Shown here in pieces: positions 46,191-57,998 of a stretch of DNA of 64,000 bases (positions are counted from its first letter, which is position 1; the number at the start of each line of letters is the position of its first letter). This DNA is from Henricia sp. BOLD:AAB3569 (Eukaryota > Echinodermata > Asteroidea > Spinulosida > Echinasteridae). Under the pieces are notes generated by a model, which ran no database searches, was not told the DNA's origin, and worked only from the letters and a program-made list of their open reading frames with translations. A program made the position numbers and the translations under genes. The stretch covers positions 1,922,001-1,986,000 of the forward strand of contig JBBELK010000064.1 of the NCBI GenBank assembly GCA_037783545.1, given 5' to 3'.

Positions 46191-47449
46191 ACCATGGACC
46201 ATAAAAACAAGTATCTCATTTTCAGTGTACATTGACCTCCGCTGTGTGTGCCATGTAGCGGGTTATGTACAGATGCCGACAAACCGTTTGCAACCCGAAC
46301 CATACGTTTTATTCGTGCTCGTTGAACTGTAGAAAACCAGAACGTCAGTATACTGCAGACTATTCCAGTCTACAATACAATGCATGCATTTTACGCAAAC
46401 GACTCGATCGATTTGACAAACACCGATTTCACCAGAATTTAACTGACATATCTGGAAGAAATATTGTGAGTATAAAGTTCTGGACAGATAGGCCTAGCAC
46501 TCTTCAAATGTAGTGTAACTCGTGTATATTCGTCTCTGCACATGGACCGAACAGGACATTCAAAAGCTGCATACATGTAGACGCAACGGGGTCCTCATTC
46601 AAGTCATGTGTATAATTCCAAACGACGCCTTTATGCTACATTTATATGTATAGTATAGGGCCTACTAATATGTATACGCCTTTCTTAATATTTATTCATG
46701 ACGGACCAGAGCGAGGCTATAGTTCCTCTCATTTCAGTGCCGGATTGTATGCGTGCGATAAGCCTACGAACGTATACCGATGTGCTCCAAATTGACAGCG
46801 TAAAACGTTCGTCGTTGGACCTTTTTAGGTTTGCTTTTGTAGATTTCTGAGTGATAGTGACCGACAAAAGCAGGGGCACATCAAAATTAGGAGAGACGAA
46901 GGACAGATCTTCCAAAGACATTTAAAAAACATTATTTCGAACCGTGTCCGGAAATTGGGCCATGCAGCGACGATGACTCTTTTTCTTCCCTCTGTTGATT
47001 TATTACGGGTAAGAATTTACAAGTCGGACATCACGATAAGTTTAAAAATGACTAATTAACTAATGTTAGCCGTCAGTAAGTGCAGATCTGATCGAAAAAA
47101 CAAAATTTGGCAGGAAGAAATTACGATTCATATTTGAACAAATCTTTGCCATTTTTCAGCCGATCTCGTATTCGTATATAATTTATGAGGCAGTAGAAAA
47201 AGTCTGACTTGTAAATTCTCTCCTTTTTCATATAAAATGGTACAATTGGTAAGGGTTGAGAAGTTGATCAGAATTTATTTACTTTAAAATGACCCATCTA
47301 GCATTGGAATGTGCAGATTTGATGGAATAAATTTCAAGTGGAAACAATTTAAGATTTTGTGGGAAAACACAACATTTTGTTCAGCCTGTGTCTCGGACGC
47401 ATTTTGATGATTCTCGGTGAAGACGGCTGACCTGCCAAAATAAGTACTT
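46191..47449. other. Intergenic, no gene recognised
   Basis: No convincing coding region. Two diverged copies of a GTGCAGATYTGAT-containing segment (about 47,080 and 47,310) are related to part of 59,100-59,345. Confidence 0.4.
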
Positions 47450-47835
47450 TTGAAAACGGCCATAATGCACTGAATTCGCGGCAACTACACTGCAGCAACA
47501 TTTTTGCACCAGTTGCAGACTACCAGCGACACGGTGTCATGGAGGTGTGGTTTTTCTGTTTCGTGTAGGGTTATCAGTTTGTCATAAACGGAAATATTAA
47601 AAATGTTATTAACTTTTTGCTCAATTAACATTTCGCACAGGTGATCAATGAGATTTTAAAGATTTTTATAGTGGACCCCGAATCGGTAGGTGAAACTGCT
47701 AATTTTTGACGTGGTATCAAAATGGTAACGAAAAAACTGTCCCCATGCGTGATATAATTCCTATCTAAGGTCTTCGGAAGTCGACGAGTCTCGCAGAGTC
47801 CCGCTCGTTCTTGAGGTCAACTTACACGGTCCATT
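47450..47835 (-). repeat. Inverted copy of the intron-19 repeat
   Basis: The reverse complement aligns with 34,805-35,205 along most of its length, ending at GGACCGTGTAAGTTGACCTC. Confidence 0.65.
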
Positions 47836-48059
47836 GTGGGTGCACGTGCCCACTTTTGAAGGCGTACAGAGTTCATCTGGCATACAGAGTGCACCCCACC
47901 ACTCAGTTGTCGTGTCCCAATAACATATTATAGTATGCACACAAATCTACTATAAGCAAGGTGCCCACATTATTACCCCTGGTCACTAGGCTCACTGGAG
48001 AGCATACCGGTACAGCCCTGTTTGACTCTCATTATGAGAGCCCAACAATCAAACACACA

Positions 48060-48250
48060 ACTCTTTTACTCTCATACATATACATGCATGTAGGTATCCA
48101 TTTCCTCCCGGTGAAGACAGGTAGTCCATAGCAAAGCGTCTTGCCCAAGGGCACACTCACATTGCCATCACCTGGATTTGAACTGACAACCTGTAGAATT
48201 GAACAGGTATTAAATATGACATCTTAGACTGCTCTCCTTTACTAGTAACA
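48060..48250 (-). mobile_element. Diverged tRNA-derived SINE
   Basis: The minus strand shows A-box-like GAGCAGTCTAAGATG, B-box-like AGTTCAAATCC and then GTGTGCCCTTGGGCAAG, the same body motif as the SINE at 60,900. Confidence 0.55.
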
Positions 48251-49069
48251 TGTTGTATACTGTATATAATGCAATTAAAACTAGCGTTTTTCAGCAAACT
48301 ATTGACCTTTTACAAAAATTCAAAAAACCATGTAGGAAAAAAGATACCAAACCAAATTTTATACCAAAGATAGATTGGATACAGTATTCTAAGATATGTA
48401 AGTTTCAATCGCTTGGGTAGTGACCTATCGGGGGAACCACCCCTCGGAAGAGGAGGCTCATTTTGCCGTTTTTCCTTGCGGACCCACTTTTAAACCTTGA
48501 CCACGCCCCCAAAAAGGGTGGAATTGCTTTGTATATGAAGTCAATCCGACCATCCATGTGGGCACCATGGGGAGCCAAAAATGAAATAAAGTTACCACGG
48601 TAATCAAAAATGAGAGTTTTCGGGGAGCGACATCTCGAAAAGGAAACGTGGTACCATACTTTTGATAACAGAATCATGCAGATTGGATGCCAATCTATGT
48701 GTATATCAATTTTCAGGTAAAAATTCCCAAGCAATTTTGAGCTACAGGCCTCCAAAAATGTTTAAAAATTCAATGGCACGGCTACGATTGGGAAAAAGTG
48801 GGTAGGGTAGGCATTTTCTGGAGGTCATATCTCAGCAACGAGTTGGAGTTGGCCTCTAAAATTGTGTACATGTTCATGACATAGGTTGAGGTATTTTTAG
48901 AAAAAAAATCATCCAAATCTGAGTCGGCCCTGACAAATTTTCTGAAATTTTAGGTGATTTCACACGGAATGACCCTAAAACGTAATATCTGGTATGGTAT
49001 CTCCTGAATTCAGTTATTGTTTTCATGATAGTCTTGGAGAAAATGTGCGATTTTGTCTCGTTTTGGATT
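48251..49069. other. Intergenic, no gene supported
   Basis: Two minus-strand ORFs (116 and 84 codons) lack recognisable domains and look like chance frames in repeat-like DNA. Confidence 0.35.
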
Positions 49070-49078
49070 GATGTCGGA

Positions 49079-49491
49079 TAGTCTGGTTCCCGGACCAAAA
49101 AATTCCTACTGATTTTAAGTTCCGGCAACTGCTATACATATTTCTCCTTTTTCCGAAGTTACCCGAATGCACGTCCGGACGTTTTCGTTAATCGTCGGGT
49201 ACGATTCGTCAGTGTTTCGCCGGGTGTTCATTTTACAATGATGCAGACAAGGTTTGGATTTTGATGCTATATTGTTTATGGGCATGTGTTTTATTGGCGA
49301 AATATGGAATATACCCTTTTCAAATTGTTATACACTCGTGCTGTAGCGCGCAGCGCGCTTTGAAAATTAACGGTTATGCGTTCCTAAAAATCAATGCATG
49401 ACGTAATGCTTAGTGCTATTTTAAACACCACGGTAGCCGGTCCTCAAATTCAGTCGTTGTATGTGGAATATGTGGAGCGGGAACCAGTCTA
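49079..49491. mobile_element. TIR element TAGTCTGGTTCCCG/CGGGAACCAGTCTA, copy 2, with 9-bp duplication
   Basis: The ends are inverted over 14 bp with one mismatch, and GATGTCGGA flanks both sides exactly (49,070-49,078 and 49,492-49,500). At 413 bp it is non-coding. Confidence 0.85.
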
Positions 49492-49622
49492 GATGTCGGA
49501 CGACTATTATTTTTAGGAACATGCCTGTTGTAGTTCGCGATTCCCACATACGCGCTGTTCATTTCAGCCACCAGAGGGCGTACCTACACTTGCGACGTGA
49601 CTCGAAAACTCAGTCTTGATTA

Positions 49623-49906
49623 TGCACCTATCAATCGTTTCCCCCACCCCTCCCCCTCCACCCCCCGCGCTACCCCACCCCATAGGTGGGGGTTTGGTCA
49701 CATTTTTCATGCCCCCCAGGGTGGGGAATATGGCCCATTATCTGTGCATTTTTGCGCATGTTTTGCACCCGAGGGTGGGGATTTTTGTCACCTAAATGTT
49801 GCCCCAGGGGTGGGGATTTTGTCACGCAAAAAGTGACAATCCCCACCTCTTAGGTGGGGTAGCCCGGGGGTGGGGGGGGGGGGGGGGGGGAACAATTGAT
49901 AGGTGC
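49623..49906. mobile_element. Harbinger-type MITE, TTA duplication, GGGTGGGG-rich
   Basis: TGCACCTATCAAT at the left is inverted as ATTGATAGGTGCA at the right, and TTA flanks both ends, the Harbinger signature. The interior is a mirrored set of CCCCACC and GGTGGGGATTTTGTCAC units. Related sequences lie at 57,200-57,477 and 63,355-63,610. Confidence 0.75.
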
Positions 49907-50083
49907 ATTACTACGTAAGAAAAAAAGTTCGATAACCTTTATGGAAACATATGTGACCCGCTCTGCAAAAAAGAGTCACAAGTCGCGCTGGCTAGTATTC
50001 TTTTTGCGACCATAAGAAGAAATCTGTGGCATTTCTACGCTCATTAAAATACCTGAACACAAAAGAAATTCCAGGGGCGACAC

Positions 50084-50145
50084 AGACATTCCAGGGGGAA
50101 CACAGACATTACAGGGGGAACACAGACATTCCAGGCGGTATCTGG
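50084..50145 (+). repeat. 20-bp tandem repeat, 3 units
   Basis: Unit ACAGACATTCCAGGGGGAAC repeated with few changes. The following ACGTCGTGTATCGCGCGCCA at about 50,177 recurs at about 37,584 in intron 21. Confidence 0.7.
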
Positions 50146-50775
50146 GCACCGCCAGGAATTTCCATTGTAACTATATACGTCGTGTATCGCGCGCCAAAAG
50201 GCAGTCTTGCCGAAAGACTACATATACTCATCAGCATGCGCTGATTTTCATACGTCGGCATATACGCTGGCTAAAACGTCAAGGTGTGACAGGGCCTTTA
50301 ACAGCTTAACAATCATATGTACTACAATTGATATAAAACATATTGATGAGGATTGCAGCAGGAGCTGTATACGAGTATAAGGAAGTGAATTTATAATAAA
50401 CACGTTTCTTGTTTGATTATGCGGAACTGAATCCTGCAGCTAACAGATGTGCATGCCAAAAATCAATATGCATAATAATATGCAGCCGACTTCCGACCTC
50501 GTTGATTCTGTGGATAATTACACATTAATCAGTGTATCAAATCAAACAAACTTGAATGGTGGATCCATGGCAACAATAGTATAACATTGTACTTTAAATT
50601 AAATGTTATAAATGTACCACGGTAATATATTGTGATTTTTAATGGTTGAAAATATATCACGGACGTATACCGGTCAAAAGTACATTAGCAATTAATGTAC
50701 GCCGCGAGTGATGTATCCCACGGAGTACACATGTATATAGCCGGGGGCAAAACAAAAATTTGAGCTTATACTAGG

Positions 50776-50950
50776 CCTATGTGGGTTTTCACTGGGCAAT
50801 GCGGGACCCATTTCCCCACAGGGATCCCAACTGGGCAAATCTGGGCAAAACATGTTGTAAATGGGACCCATCTGGGTACAAAGTGGGCAAATTTGCCGAC
50901 TGATTCCCAACTGAGTTCCAAGTTAGTGGGACTCATTTTCTTCCCCCATT
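50776..50950. repeat. TGGGC/GGGACCC motif element, copy 1
   Basis: GTGGGTTTTCACTGGGC is followed by many ACTGGGCAAA, GGGACCCA and GGGATCCC units, and the same motif set occurs inverted at 55,395-55,690. Non-coding. Confidence 0.55.
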
Positions 50951-51603
50951 TTATAGATAAAATGAGCCAAGAAAGGAGGATACAACGACACATCCTATAC
51001 TTAGTCCTATTCTGCAAAAGCAACATATTTATAACGTCTCTTAATAAAAGTAAAACAATTTGTTCTGTTAAAAAGTATAACATTAAACATACATTACATA
51101 CATTAAACATAAAAATTGTTAAATTAAAATTTAAAAAGAAAGTAGGCCGACAATTACAAAGAAGATGAATGACGAAAAAGAAGAAAAAAACAGGAGAATC
51201 AAAGGTCTATCGGAAGACGGAAATAAAACGGTACTTGAAAAAAGAAAAGGGGGCGAGCGGTGCAGAACAAACAAAGAATAATGAAAGCTGGACATGAACC
51301 TACCCGATACCTAATCCTAATGATCAACCTGACCAGCAGTCTGTACCACTAAATAATCTGTGGCGCTATTTAGCATATGGAACACATTGTCGTGAGTCAG
51401 GAAACCAGACTGCATGCAACAACCGTTTGTCACTTTCATAAAAATCTTCGTGAACAGGTGGATGAATGTTGACGTGCAATATCGACTTTGCGAATTTAAT
51501 TGCACCGTTTTCGGTTCTTTTCGAAAATAAATCCATATAAATAATTATCAGTAGGCCTACTGTTGTGCAGATGATGGGCATCAACTAATACAGAGATCAA
51601 AGT
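50951..51603. other. Intergenic, no gene seen
   Basis: A-rich stretch (51,150-51,260), then unremarkable sequence. Confidence 0.3.
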
Positions 51604-52152
51604 ATGTTTGTGCGGATTTTTCTTTCGGTGAGTATACATAATAACTTGTGAATTTCTAAGTGGCACGAGTGCAGTGTGTACAGTCAGTGCGCCAAGGTCG
51701 ACCCGCCAAAACATGACACGTATCGTGCGTGCCTGTCCGTACAAACATACCAAAGGTCATTTTTTAGTTGCTGGTACATAACATTCTGTATAGGCCTACA
51801 GGTATAACCACGGAGGAAGGAAACCGATATATTGTCAAATCTTTCTTCATGCTGCATTGTTTCATTTCTTTCTTTCGCACTGTCCACAGCTTGTGTTTAT
51901 AGTCACTATGATTGTTTCAACACTTTATTCCCAGATATTCCATGAATTGTATCAAACTCTAAGTAACTACATTTTTTTCGGGGCTTTTTTTTCTTCAACC
52001 AGGAAACATTGAACAGACGGAGGACTTCAAATGTCATGGACAGAGTGATCAGTGATCTAGACTCGATAGCTAGACTACAAACAACGAGGAATCAACAGGC
52101 ACTGACCCGTCGAGCCCAAAGTGCGAATCCATTGGGGAAACGAGGGTGCTAA
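51604..52152 (+). CDS. Candidate neuropeptide precursor (CRH-like?), tentative 3-exon model
   Basis: The last exon, 52,003-52,152, follows a strong pyrimidine tract and CAG acceptor. It encodes RRR, a roughly 38-residue helical peptide with SNVMDRVISDLDSIARLQ and AQSANPLG, then KR-GC and stop. The basic cluster before it and Gly-Lys-Arg after it are the cleavage and amidation signals of secreted peptides. Length and pattern fit class-B-receptor ligands, with CRH/DH44 the closest by eye. Upstream, 51,604-51,627 (MFVRIFLS, donor GTGAGT) and 51,890-51,934 (LVFIVTMIVSTLYSQ, strong acceptor) join in frame as an excellent signal peptide and run in frame into the last exon. However, that second intron would be only 68 nt and would start AT instead of GT. 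The final exon is credible; the joining is uncertain. Confidence 0.45.
52003..52152 (+). CDS. Terminal exon of the neuropeptide candidate
   Basis: 49 codons and a TAA stop. The dibasic/tribasic NRRR, the amphipathic middle and the terminal PLGKR are the basis for the call. Confidence 0.5.
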   Translation, partial: ETLNRRRTSNVMDRVISDLDSIARLQTTRNQQALTRRAQSANPLGKRGC

Positions 52153-52390
52153 AGGCCGTAAGAGGTTGACACTTATTATTATATTGTGGAAATAAGTACA
52201 AATCATCCACATACAAAACATATATACAGTGGCTATTTTTTCCCAAGTAAAAACTCCGCCAAATTTTGGTTTTAGACTATATGTGACTTTTAGGGGGAAA
52301 GCTTTTCAACAAAACTTCTTTATGTATCACTTTTATTTCCTTCACTCTTGAAGGCCCACTAACGCGAACCAGCGGCGTAGCTACGGGGTG

Positions 52391-52391
<1 letters not shown>

Positions 52392-52427
<36 letters not shown>
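52392..52427 (+). repeat. 36-nt poly-G tract
   Basis: An unbroken G run after GCGGCGTAGCTACGGGG. Its true length may be uncertain from sequencing. Confidence 0.9.
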
Positions 52428-52429
<2 letters not shown>

Positions 52430-52716
52430 TTTTCATAAGTTAAACTGCTTAGTGCAGTCACGGTGCACGAACACCACGAGATACTGAGGACCAAAACTGT
52501 ACTTGTCATGTGTGAACAAAATTAGGGAATCGTTGACTGCATTTTGCAATCCTGCTCATTCATGACATAAGGTATGGACCCACTACTTGAAATACACGTT
52601 CCATGCATTGCGCTAATCATTCACACCAAGTTTCGTGTAATTCCGAAATTGACTTTTGGAGATATAATCAACTATTTAGAGGGGAACTTACTTTTGTTGA
52701 GGTACTTAACTATAGC

Positions 52717-53885
52717 TGTACACTGTAAACAATTGTGTTGTGTTACAGTCGTTTTTCTGTTTAAAAAGTCAAAAACGAACAGTAACTTTTACTGTTTTTG
52801 GAATTTGTTGTTATTGCACAAACATTCTTCCGGCTGTGTACATTTTAAACATATTTGTCTGTTTGATTACATACGATTTGCCGTTAAATTACAGTTTTGT
52901 TCAGGAACAAGACACTTTGAATACTCTTTTGTTCAAATACAGACAGTTTACTGTTCACCAACAGTTAAATCTACTGTTTTCCGCCCATGTTCCCTGGTAC
53001 GCGGCAGCAATTGTGCGGCGTTCATAGCGAGTACCAATGTACGCTGTCGCGCGCGGGAAATGACAACAGCAAAATCCAGTCATTAACTGCACCGTGCATG
53101 TAGTTGGACGTACGTGCAATTTAATGTCTGAAAATGCCAGCTTTTGCCAGGCGTTTCATGCCGAAATGTGTACTGGAAATTCCCCATTGAAGTGCTGATT
53201 TAACCGTGAGGTAGCTACTCTACATGTCGTGAAAGGCAAGTCGGTATTTCTCTTACGTTCAAGTTGGTTTTTATTTGCGTGTTATTTGTAATGTAGTGCA
53301 GTGCTATACTGCCTGCAGTGGGGGTACGGTATACATAAGCAGGAGCGTGCAGCCTGCCTCATGGTACGGGAATACAATGGATTCAGACGGCAATTGCCGC
53401 TGAATTCATGGTATTGCTGTATTTTAATGAGCCAAGTTAAATCCCCGGTATACTGAACGTTGTGTTGACCCTGCAATACATCTCAGCATGCGAATAAAGC
53501 TACGAAATTGAGAGGAAAATGCCGACTTATTTTCCACGAGGTGATGGTGCATCTCCAACACAAAAAGTGAAGGCCAAACTGTGCATATCCAGAATCAAAC
53601 GTCTACAACAAGAAACAGTCGTCAATAGCCCATTTGCTTCGTTCAGTTACATCATGGTTACATAAAGTTGTTTCTGGACAAAAGGCTATGTTCAGGAACA
53701 AAACCATGCACAAAACGAAGACTTAGTCGTCTGTTGAAAAACAGAAGAAACTTCTGTATATTTACAATTCCAAATAACAGTAGCACATACTGTATGCAAA
53801 CAGAGAAAACAAATAAGTAGAATGTACTGTTCAAAAACAGTACGCTATGTAATGCCAATTGACATATGAATGTACTGTAAATGAA
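52717..53885. repeat. AACAGT/ACTGTT-rich region, probable fold-back element
   Basis: TACACTGTAAAC starts it and GTACTGTAAATG ends it. AACAGT and ACTGTT occur many times in the first 270 bp and the last 250 bp and rarely in the middle, as if they were subterminal motifs. GTTCAGGAACAA occurs in both flanks. A 170-codon frame (52,574-53,086) covers the motif array and is not protein-like. Confidence 0.5.
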
Positions 53886-54277
53886 TTTTGTAAGCATGGA
53901 GGAAGAAAGTCTGTTGGGAGTGCCGTATGCCCTGATTATACATGCCGCTGACGCGAACGTTTGTAAACGTTGGGGCTTACGTTTTGCTCAATGTGGAATG
54001 GATTGTTTGCAAAAATACGTTGTCAAGATGGCGGCGCCCACAGTCCCAGCGGTCGTAGCAACGTTGTAATGTAAAATATTTGAGAATTAGATTGCCTAAA
54101 AGCAGTGGACCTACCAGTATACATTACTCAAGAATTTCAAAATAATACATAATCATACTAATAATTTGACCTTAATTTCCGTTGGCTCAAGATTTGTTAA
54201 AAAATAAATTCAAAAATCGTAGCCGATAATAGACTGCCGAAGTGAATACGTCATCTTTTGTTAGTTGCCTAGGCAAT

Positions 54278-54675
54278 CCATAGTTCCGACCTGTCAATCA
54301 AGCCGAACCCGCCGACCAATCACAACAGAGCTAGCAGACGTCGCTCACATAGGTCAAAGTGCATTGCCTCACAAACGACGTCACACGATTTTCTGCACAT
54401 ACAGCTTGTACAGTGTTGTATGCGGTGATCCGGGTGAATTTTTTGTTTCAAGGCCGGGCGTAAGAAAGCACGTATTTCATGATATGACATCCCTGTATTA
54501 CTGGCCCTTTACTCGGTGTGTTCTAAGTTAACTGTCGACCCTGAATCATGAGTTTTCTCCAGTGATTCTGTGCGTTCCGTTGAAAGTCCCAGTGTGTGTA
54601 GCCATTTTGTCGATTGCGTGTGAGGCATAGCAACAATATTCAATATCCATAGTTCCGGCAGAACCGGAACTATGC
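54278..54675. mobile_element. TGCATAGTTCCGA MITE, copy 4, inverted
   Basis: Opposite orientation to copies 1-3: starts CCATAGTTCCGACCTGTCAA and ends GGAACTATGCA. The right side is rearranged, with two ATAGTTCCG ends 20 bp apart. Confidence 0.75.
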
Positions 54676-55394
54676 ATTGGCTCTAAGCTAAAGATCACTC
54701 AACCATGTCCCTGTGCTATATTGCAATTGTACTTTTTCCGACGGCCATAATAGTTTAGAGCCAATTGCCATGGCAACGCACGTCACACTTCGGCTGTCTA
54801 TTCCCACAACTCGGTGTGGGAGCAATTCGAGCAACAACCTTGCGACGGAAAGATGCAGAATACGCGATCATCTCGGGCCTTTAAGTTGAAAATAAATCAC
54901 TTATGCCAACTGAAACTGAACATGTGCAACGAACAGACGTAGGTCCCTACAAAAATATTGTGTGCACTCTACATGTAGGCACACTTCGAAATAGATTCTG
55001 CCCATGTTCACATAACAAAATATTTGGCCTTAGTGTTTTCAAACTCAAACAATAAACTTTAGATTTTCGCACGCCTAAATTCATGCTTCGTCGCCAAATT
55101 GTTCTTTTTGGGCGTTATTATGTCATATTAGGCCGAAATAATACCATTGCATATGGAATGTTTACATATACTATGTACCTTACCTGTTGTGCTAAGAGTT
55201 GTGATGATATTGTGCATGCATGGTTTTACTATTTAGTGACACGGGTTCCATATAGCATTTTGAAAAAAATTGTGTAAAGACGTTACACAGATACATGTGT
55301 ACATTGCATGTAATGTCCAATGTAGACTGTTCATGTTTTTGTATACATAATTTTTTTTGCAAGTAAATAAAGGAAACTTATAGCATTTATGTAA
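54676..55394. other. Intergenic, no gene seen
   Basis: No coding signal, inverted end or array recognised. Confidence 0.3.
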
Positions 55395-55690
55395 ATAACC
55401 CAGGTTTGCCCAGTTTTTCCCCACCTAAAGCCCAGGTTTGCCCAGTTTTTCCCACATAAAGCCCAGGTTTTCCCACGCAGTCTTGCCCATTTTGCCAAAC
55501 TGGGTCCTAAGTGAAAACCCATGTGCATTTGACATAATGGGACCCAGATGGGCAAAACTGGGCCCCCATGCAAATCACATTTTGCCCAGTTGGGCCCCAG
55601 TGAAGTTGCCCAACTGGGCCCCAGTTCTATTGGTAAGTTTTTCCCATGTGGCACCCAATTGGGTCCCAAAAATGTTGCTACCTTGATCGT
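55395..55690. repeat. CCCAG/TGGGC motif element, copy 2
   Basis: About 15 units of TTTGCCCAG, CCCAACTGGGCCCCAG and GGGACCCAGATGGGC, with AAGTGAAAACCCATGTGC in the middle being the inverse of the start of 50,776-50,950. Confidence 0.55.
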
Positions 55691-55922
55691 TCCCGTTGTT
55701 AAAAGTGCGTTTCCACCGCGTTGTACTAGTCGTGTGACATCGGGTACGAGGCTGTAGCTACGCGTAGTGTTTGTTCCTATGAGATATGCATGGGACACTA
55801 TTGAAGCACTAATTCTGCTACGACTGCAAAATCGTTCGTCACTGTTCATCTGTTTTGCTTTTGGCTTTGTGAAATTGGCTTTTCACTCTGCCAATTTCGC
55901 CGTACTTTCACGGTAACAACTA

Positions 55923-56168
55923 GGGCCAATTTCATAAAGCTGTTTAGCAGAACAATTTGCCTAATCCAAAATTTGTTTACTTTATAAAATGGGTTTTCAG
56001 TAAAAAATCTTATATAGGCCTAATGTGTATTACAATTGACTGGTGTTCTGCTATTCTTGCTAAAAACACAAGTTGACATACAATTTTGACCATAAACCCA
56101 TTTTTATAAAGCAGACAAATTTTGGATTAGGCAAATTTTTCTGCTCAACAGCTTTATGAAATTGGCCC
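55923..56168. mobile_element. Palindromic MITE with GGGCCAATTTCATAAAGCTG ends
   Basis: GGGCCAATTTCATAAAGCTG at the left is exactly inverted at the right. Inner blocks TTTGCCTAATCCAAAATTTG and TTTATAAAATGGGTTT are also mirrored. A fragment (GAAATTGGCCCC) is at about 35,320. Confidence 0.8.
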
Positions 56169-56256
56169 CAGGTCACCTCCTAAGTAGATGTTTCTATAAT
56201 AATGTACATGTACTATGCGTTTGTCGTAACAGGACTGATCACATCGTATAACGTGG

Positions 56257-56362
56257 ATGATGCGAATATGCGACAAGAAACGTGCAACAGCAGCAGCAGT
56301 CGTGCTACTGGCGAGCATGCCTATAGCCCTTTACGTCTACTCGTCTTTGGACACCGACAAAG
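56257..56362 (+). CDS. First coding exon of a probable type II membrane protein
   Basis: An exon from acceptor CAG at 56,230-56,232 to donor GTAGGT at 56,363 carries ATGATG and 35 codons. They encode a short basic tail (MMRICDKKR), a 17-20-residue hydrophobic segment (ATAAAVVLLASMPIALYV) and the start of a luminal stem (YSSLDTDK). This is the usual first exon of Golgi glycosyltransferases and sulfotransferases, but no catalytic domain is in the window. The next exon would lie beyond the 56,453 transposon, or past the window end. Phase 1 out. Confidence 0.5.
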
Positions 56363-57199
56363 GTAGGTCTTATGCTTAGCTTTTGTGAAGTGTCAGTTAA
56401 TAACGTAAAAGAAAGGGACAACACTTGCAAAGGGTTGCCTGATTAATATGTACACTCTCAAAACGCTGGTTAAAATATCACTGGTTAAAAATCAGTTGGT
56501 TAAAAATCTCCCAATGTTGGTTAAATTCTCCGAGTTGGGTAAATTTTTCTTTAACCAGGGGTTGGTTAAGAAATATTATGCTTTCTGGTTGGGTAAACAG
56601 CGGGTTGTGTAAAATATAAGACCAGAGGGCTGTATTTTAACCAACTATGGTTATAATTTACACCCCCCGCGAAGCGAAAGTTGGTTAAAAAATTCGCCCA
56701 ACCATGTCACGTGGTGTCCAGTGAAAGCTACCATTGGTTAGTGACTCGATTGTCTGCAGGAAGGCAAGAGCGACAAAATGCCCACGCGCGTTCGTTTCGT
56801 GTGTGTGTGCCTTGTACGTGTAAAACTACTACACAAACGTATACAGGACTCGTGTCATGGAGGATGTGTTGACGGCAAATTTGCAAAATGTAGTGGTGTT
56901 TCCGAGCCGAAACGACTAATTTAAGGTAAGTTTTGCCTCGTTAATTGTCTGGTCCGATCGGTGAATGGTGGGGGGACATTTTAGTGGTTGCTAGCGGTCG
57001 GTTTTGGAAACCTTTCTCGAAGATTTAAGCCGATTTCAAAGTGTTATTTTTTACCCGTACGCGCGGGTTGTCACGAGTATAACGTTACTTTCACGTTGCA
57101 TGCAGCGCGCCGTGTGCAGCGAGTGACGGCCACAAACTACATCACATGTGTACAGTACACCATACTCGCTACGCACGGCCTGTATACGTGTAACTTTTT

Positions 57200-57477
57200 C
57201 CCACCACTCCCGCCGGGCTGCCCCACCTAAGAGTAGGGATTATCACTTTTCGAATGACAAATTCTCCACCCGTGGGGCAAAATTCAGGTTACAAACTCCC
57301 CACCCATGGGCCAAAAGATGCACGTTTTGCTCCCTGTGCGCTAAAAATTTGATTTCCATGCGTTTAAGTCCCACCCTGCAGGGGCACGGAAATCGTCGGA
57401 CCAAATCCCCACCTAAGGGGTGGGGCATCGCAGGGTGGAGTAGCGCGGGGGAGGGATGGGGGCAGTGATAGGTGCAT
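57200..57477. repeat. Harbinger-like MITE remnant inside A1
   Basis: Mirrored CCCCACC and GGGTGGGG units end in TGATAGGTGCATTA, as in 49,623-49,906. The left TGCACCTATCA end is missing. A2 carries the same remnant at 63,355-63,610. Confidence 0.6.
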
Positions 57478-57998
57478 TATTAATAATAATAATGAATATT
57501 TGTAATGCGCCGGTATCCATCAGAAAGATTATCAGTTGCTATCAGTTTAATAGTAGTATGAATGGATGGGTCACATATAATAGGCCTACCGCCTTTGGAT
57601 CTTACTATGTTAATAGTCCTTGTTTCATTTTGTTTATCCACACAGGAGGGGCTGATCGGATCGGATCGGATTTGGCATCTTGGCAGCAACTGTTACTCGA
57701 CAACAACTATGACAGCAGAGGCCAAGGCCATAACCACTCATCATGCACATCACAGTTGATCTGACTAGGCTACTGCATGCTAAGCAAGGCTTCGGCGTGA
57801 ACCACGTCTTTTTGATCAAAGCTGCATTTTGACCACTTTTTCGACACAACTACAGGTTGTGTAAAAAAAAAACTATACACTTTTAAAATTACTTGTTGTG
57901 TTTTAGTGTATCAATATTTATTTGAGATGTTTTGACAACATGTATTTTGGATAAGTTCTCCTGTGTCTTTTGGTAGCAGTTTAATTAAATTATGTCTC

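Noticed and set aside
48405-48755. Minus-strand frame of 116 codons
   Set aside because: No recognisable domain or partner exon. Composition and position fit repeat-derived DNA.
52574-53086. Open frame of 170 codons
   Set aside because: It runs over the AACAGT/ACTGTT motif array, has no domain and no splice or start context.
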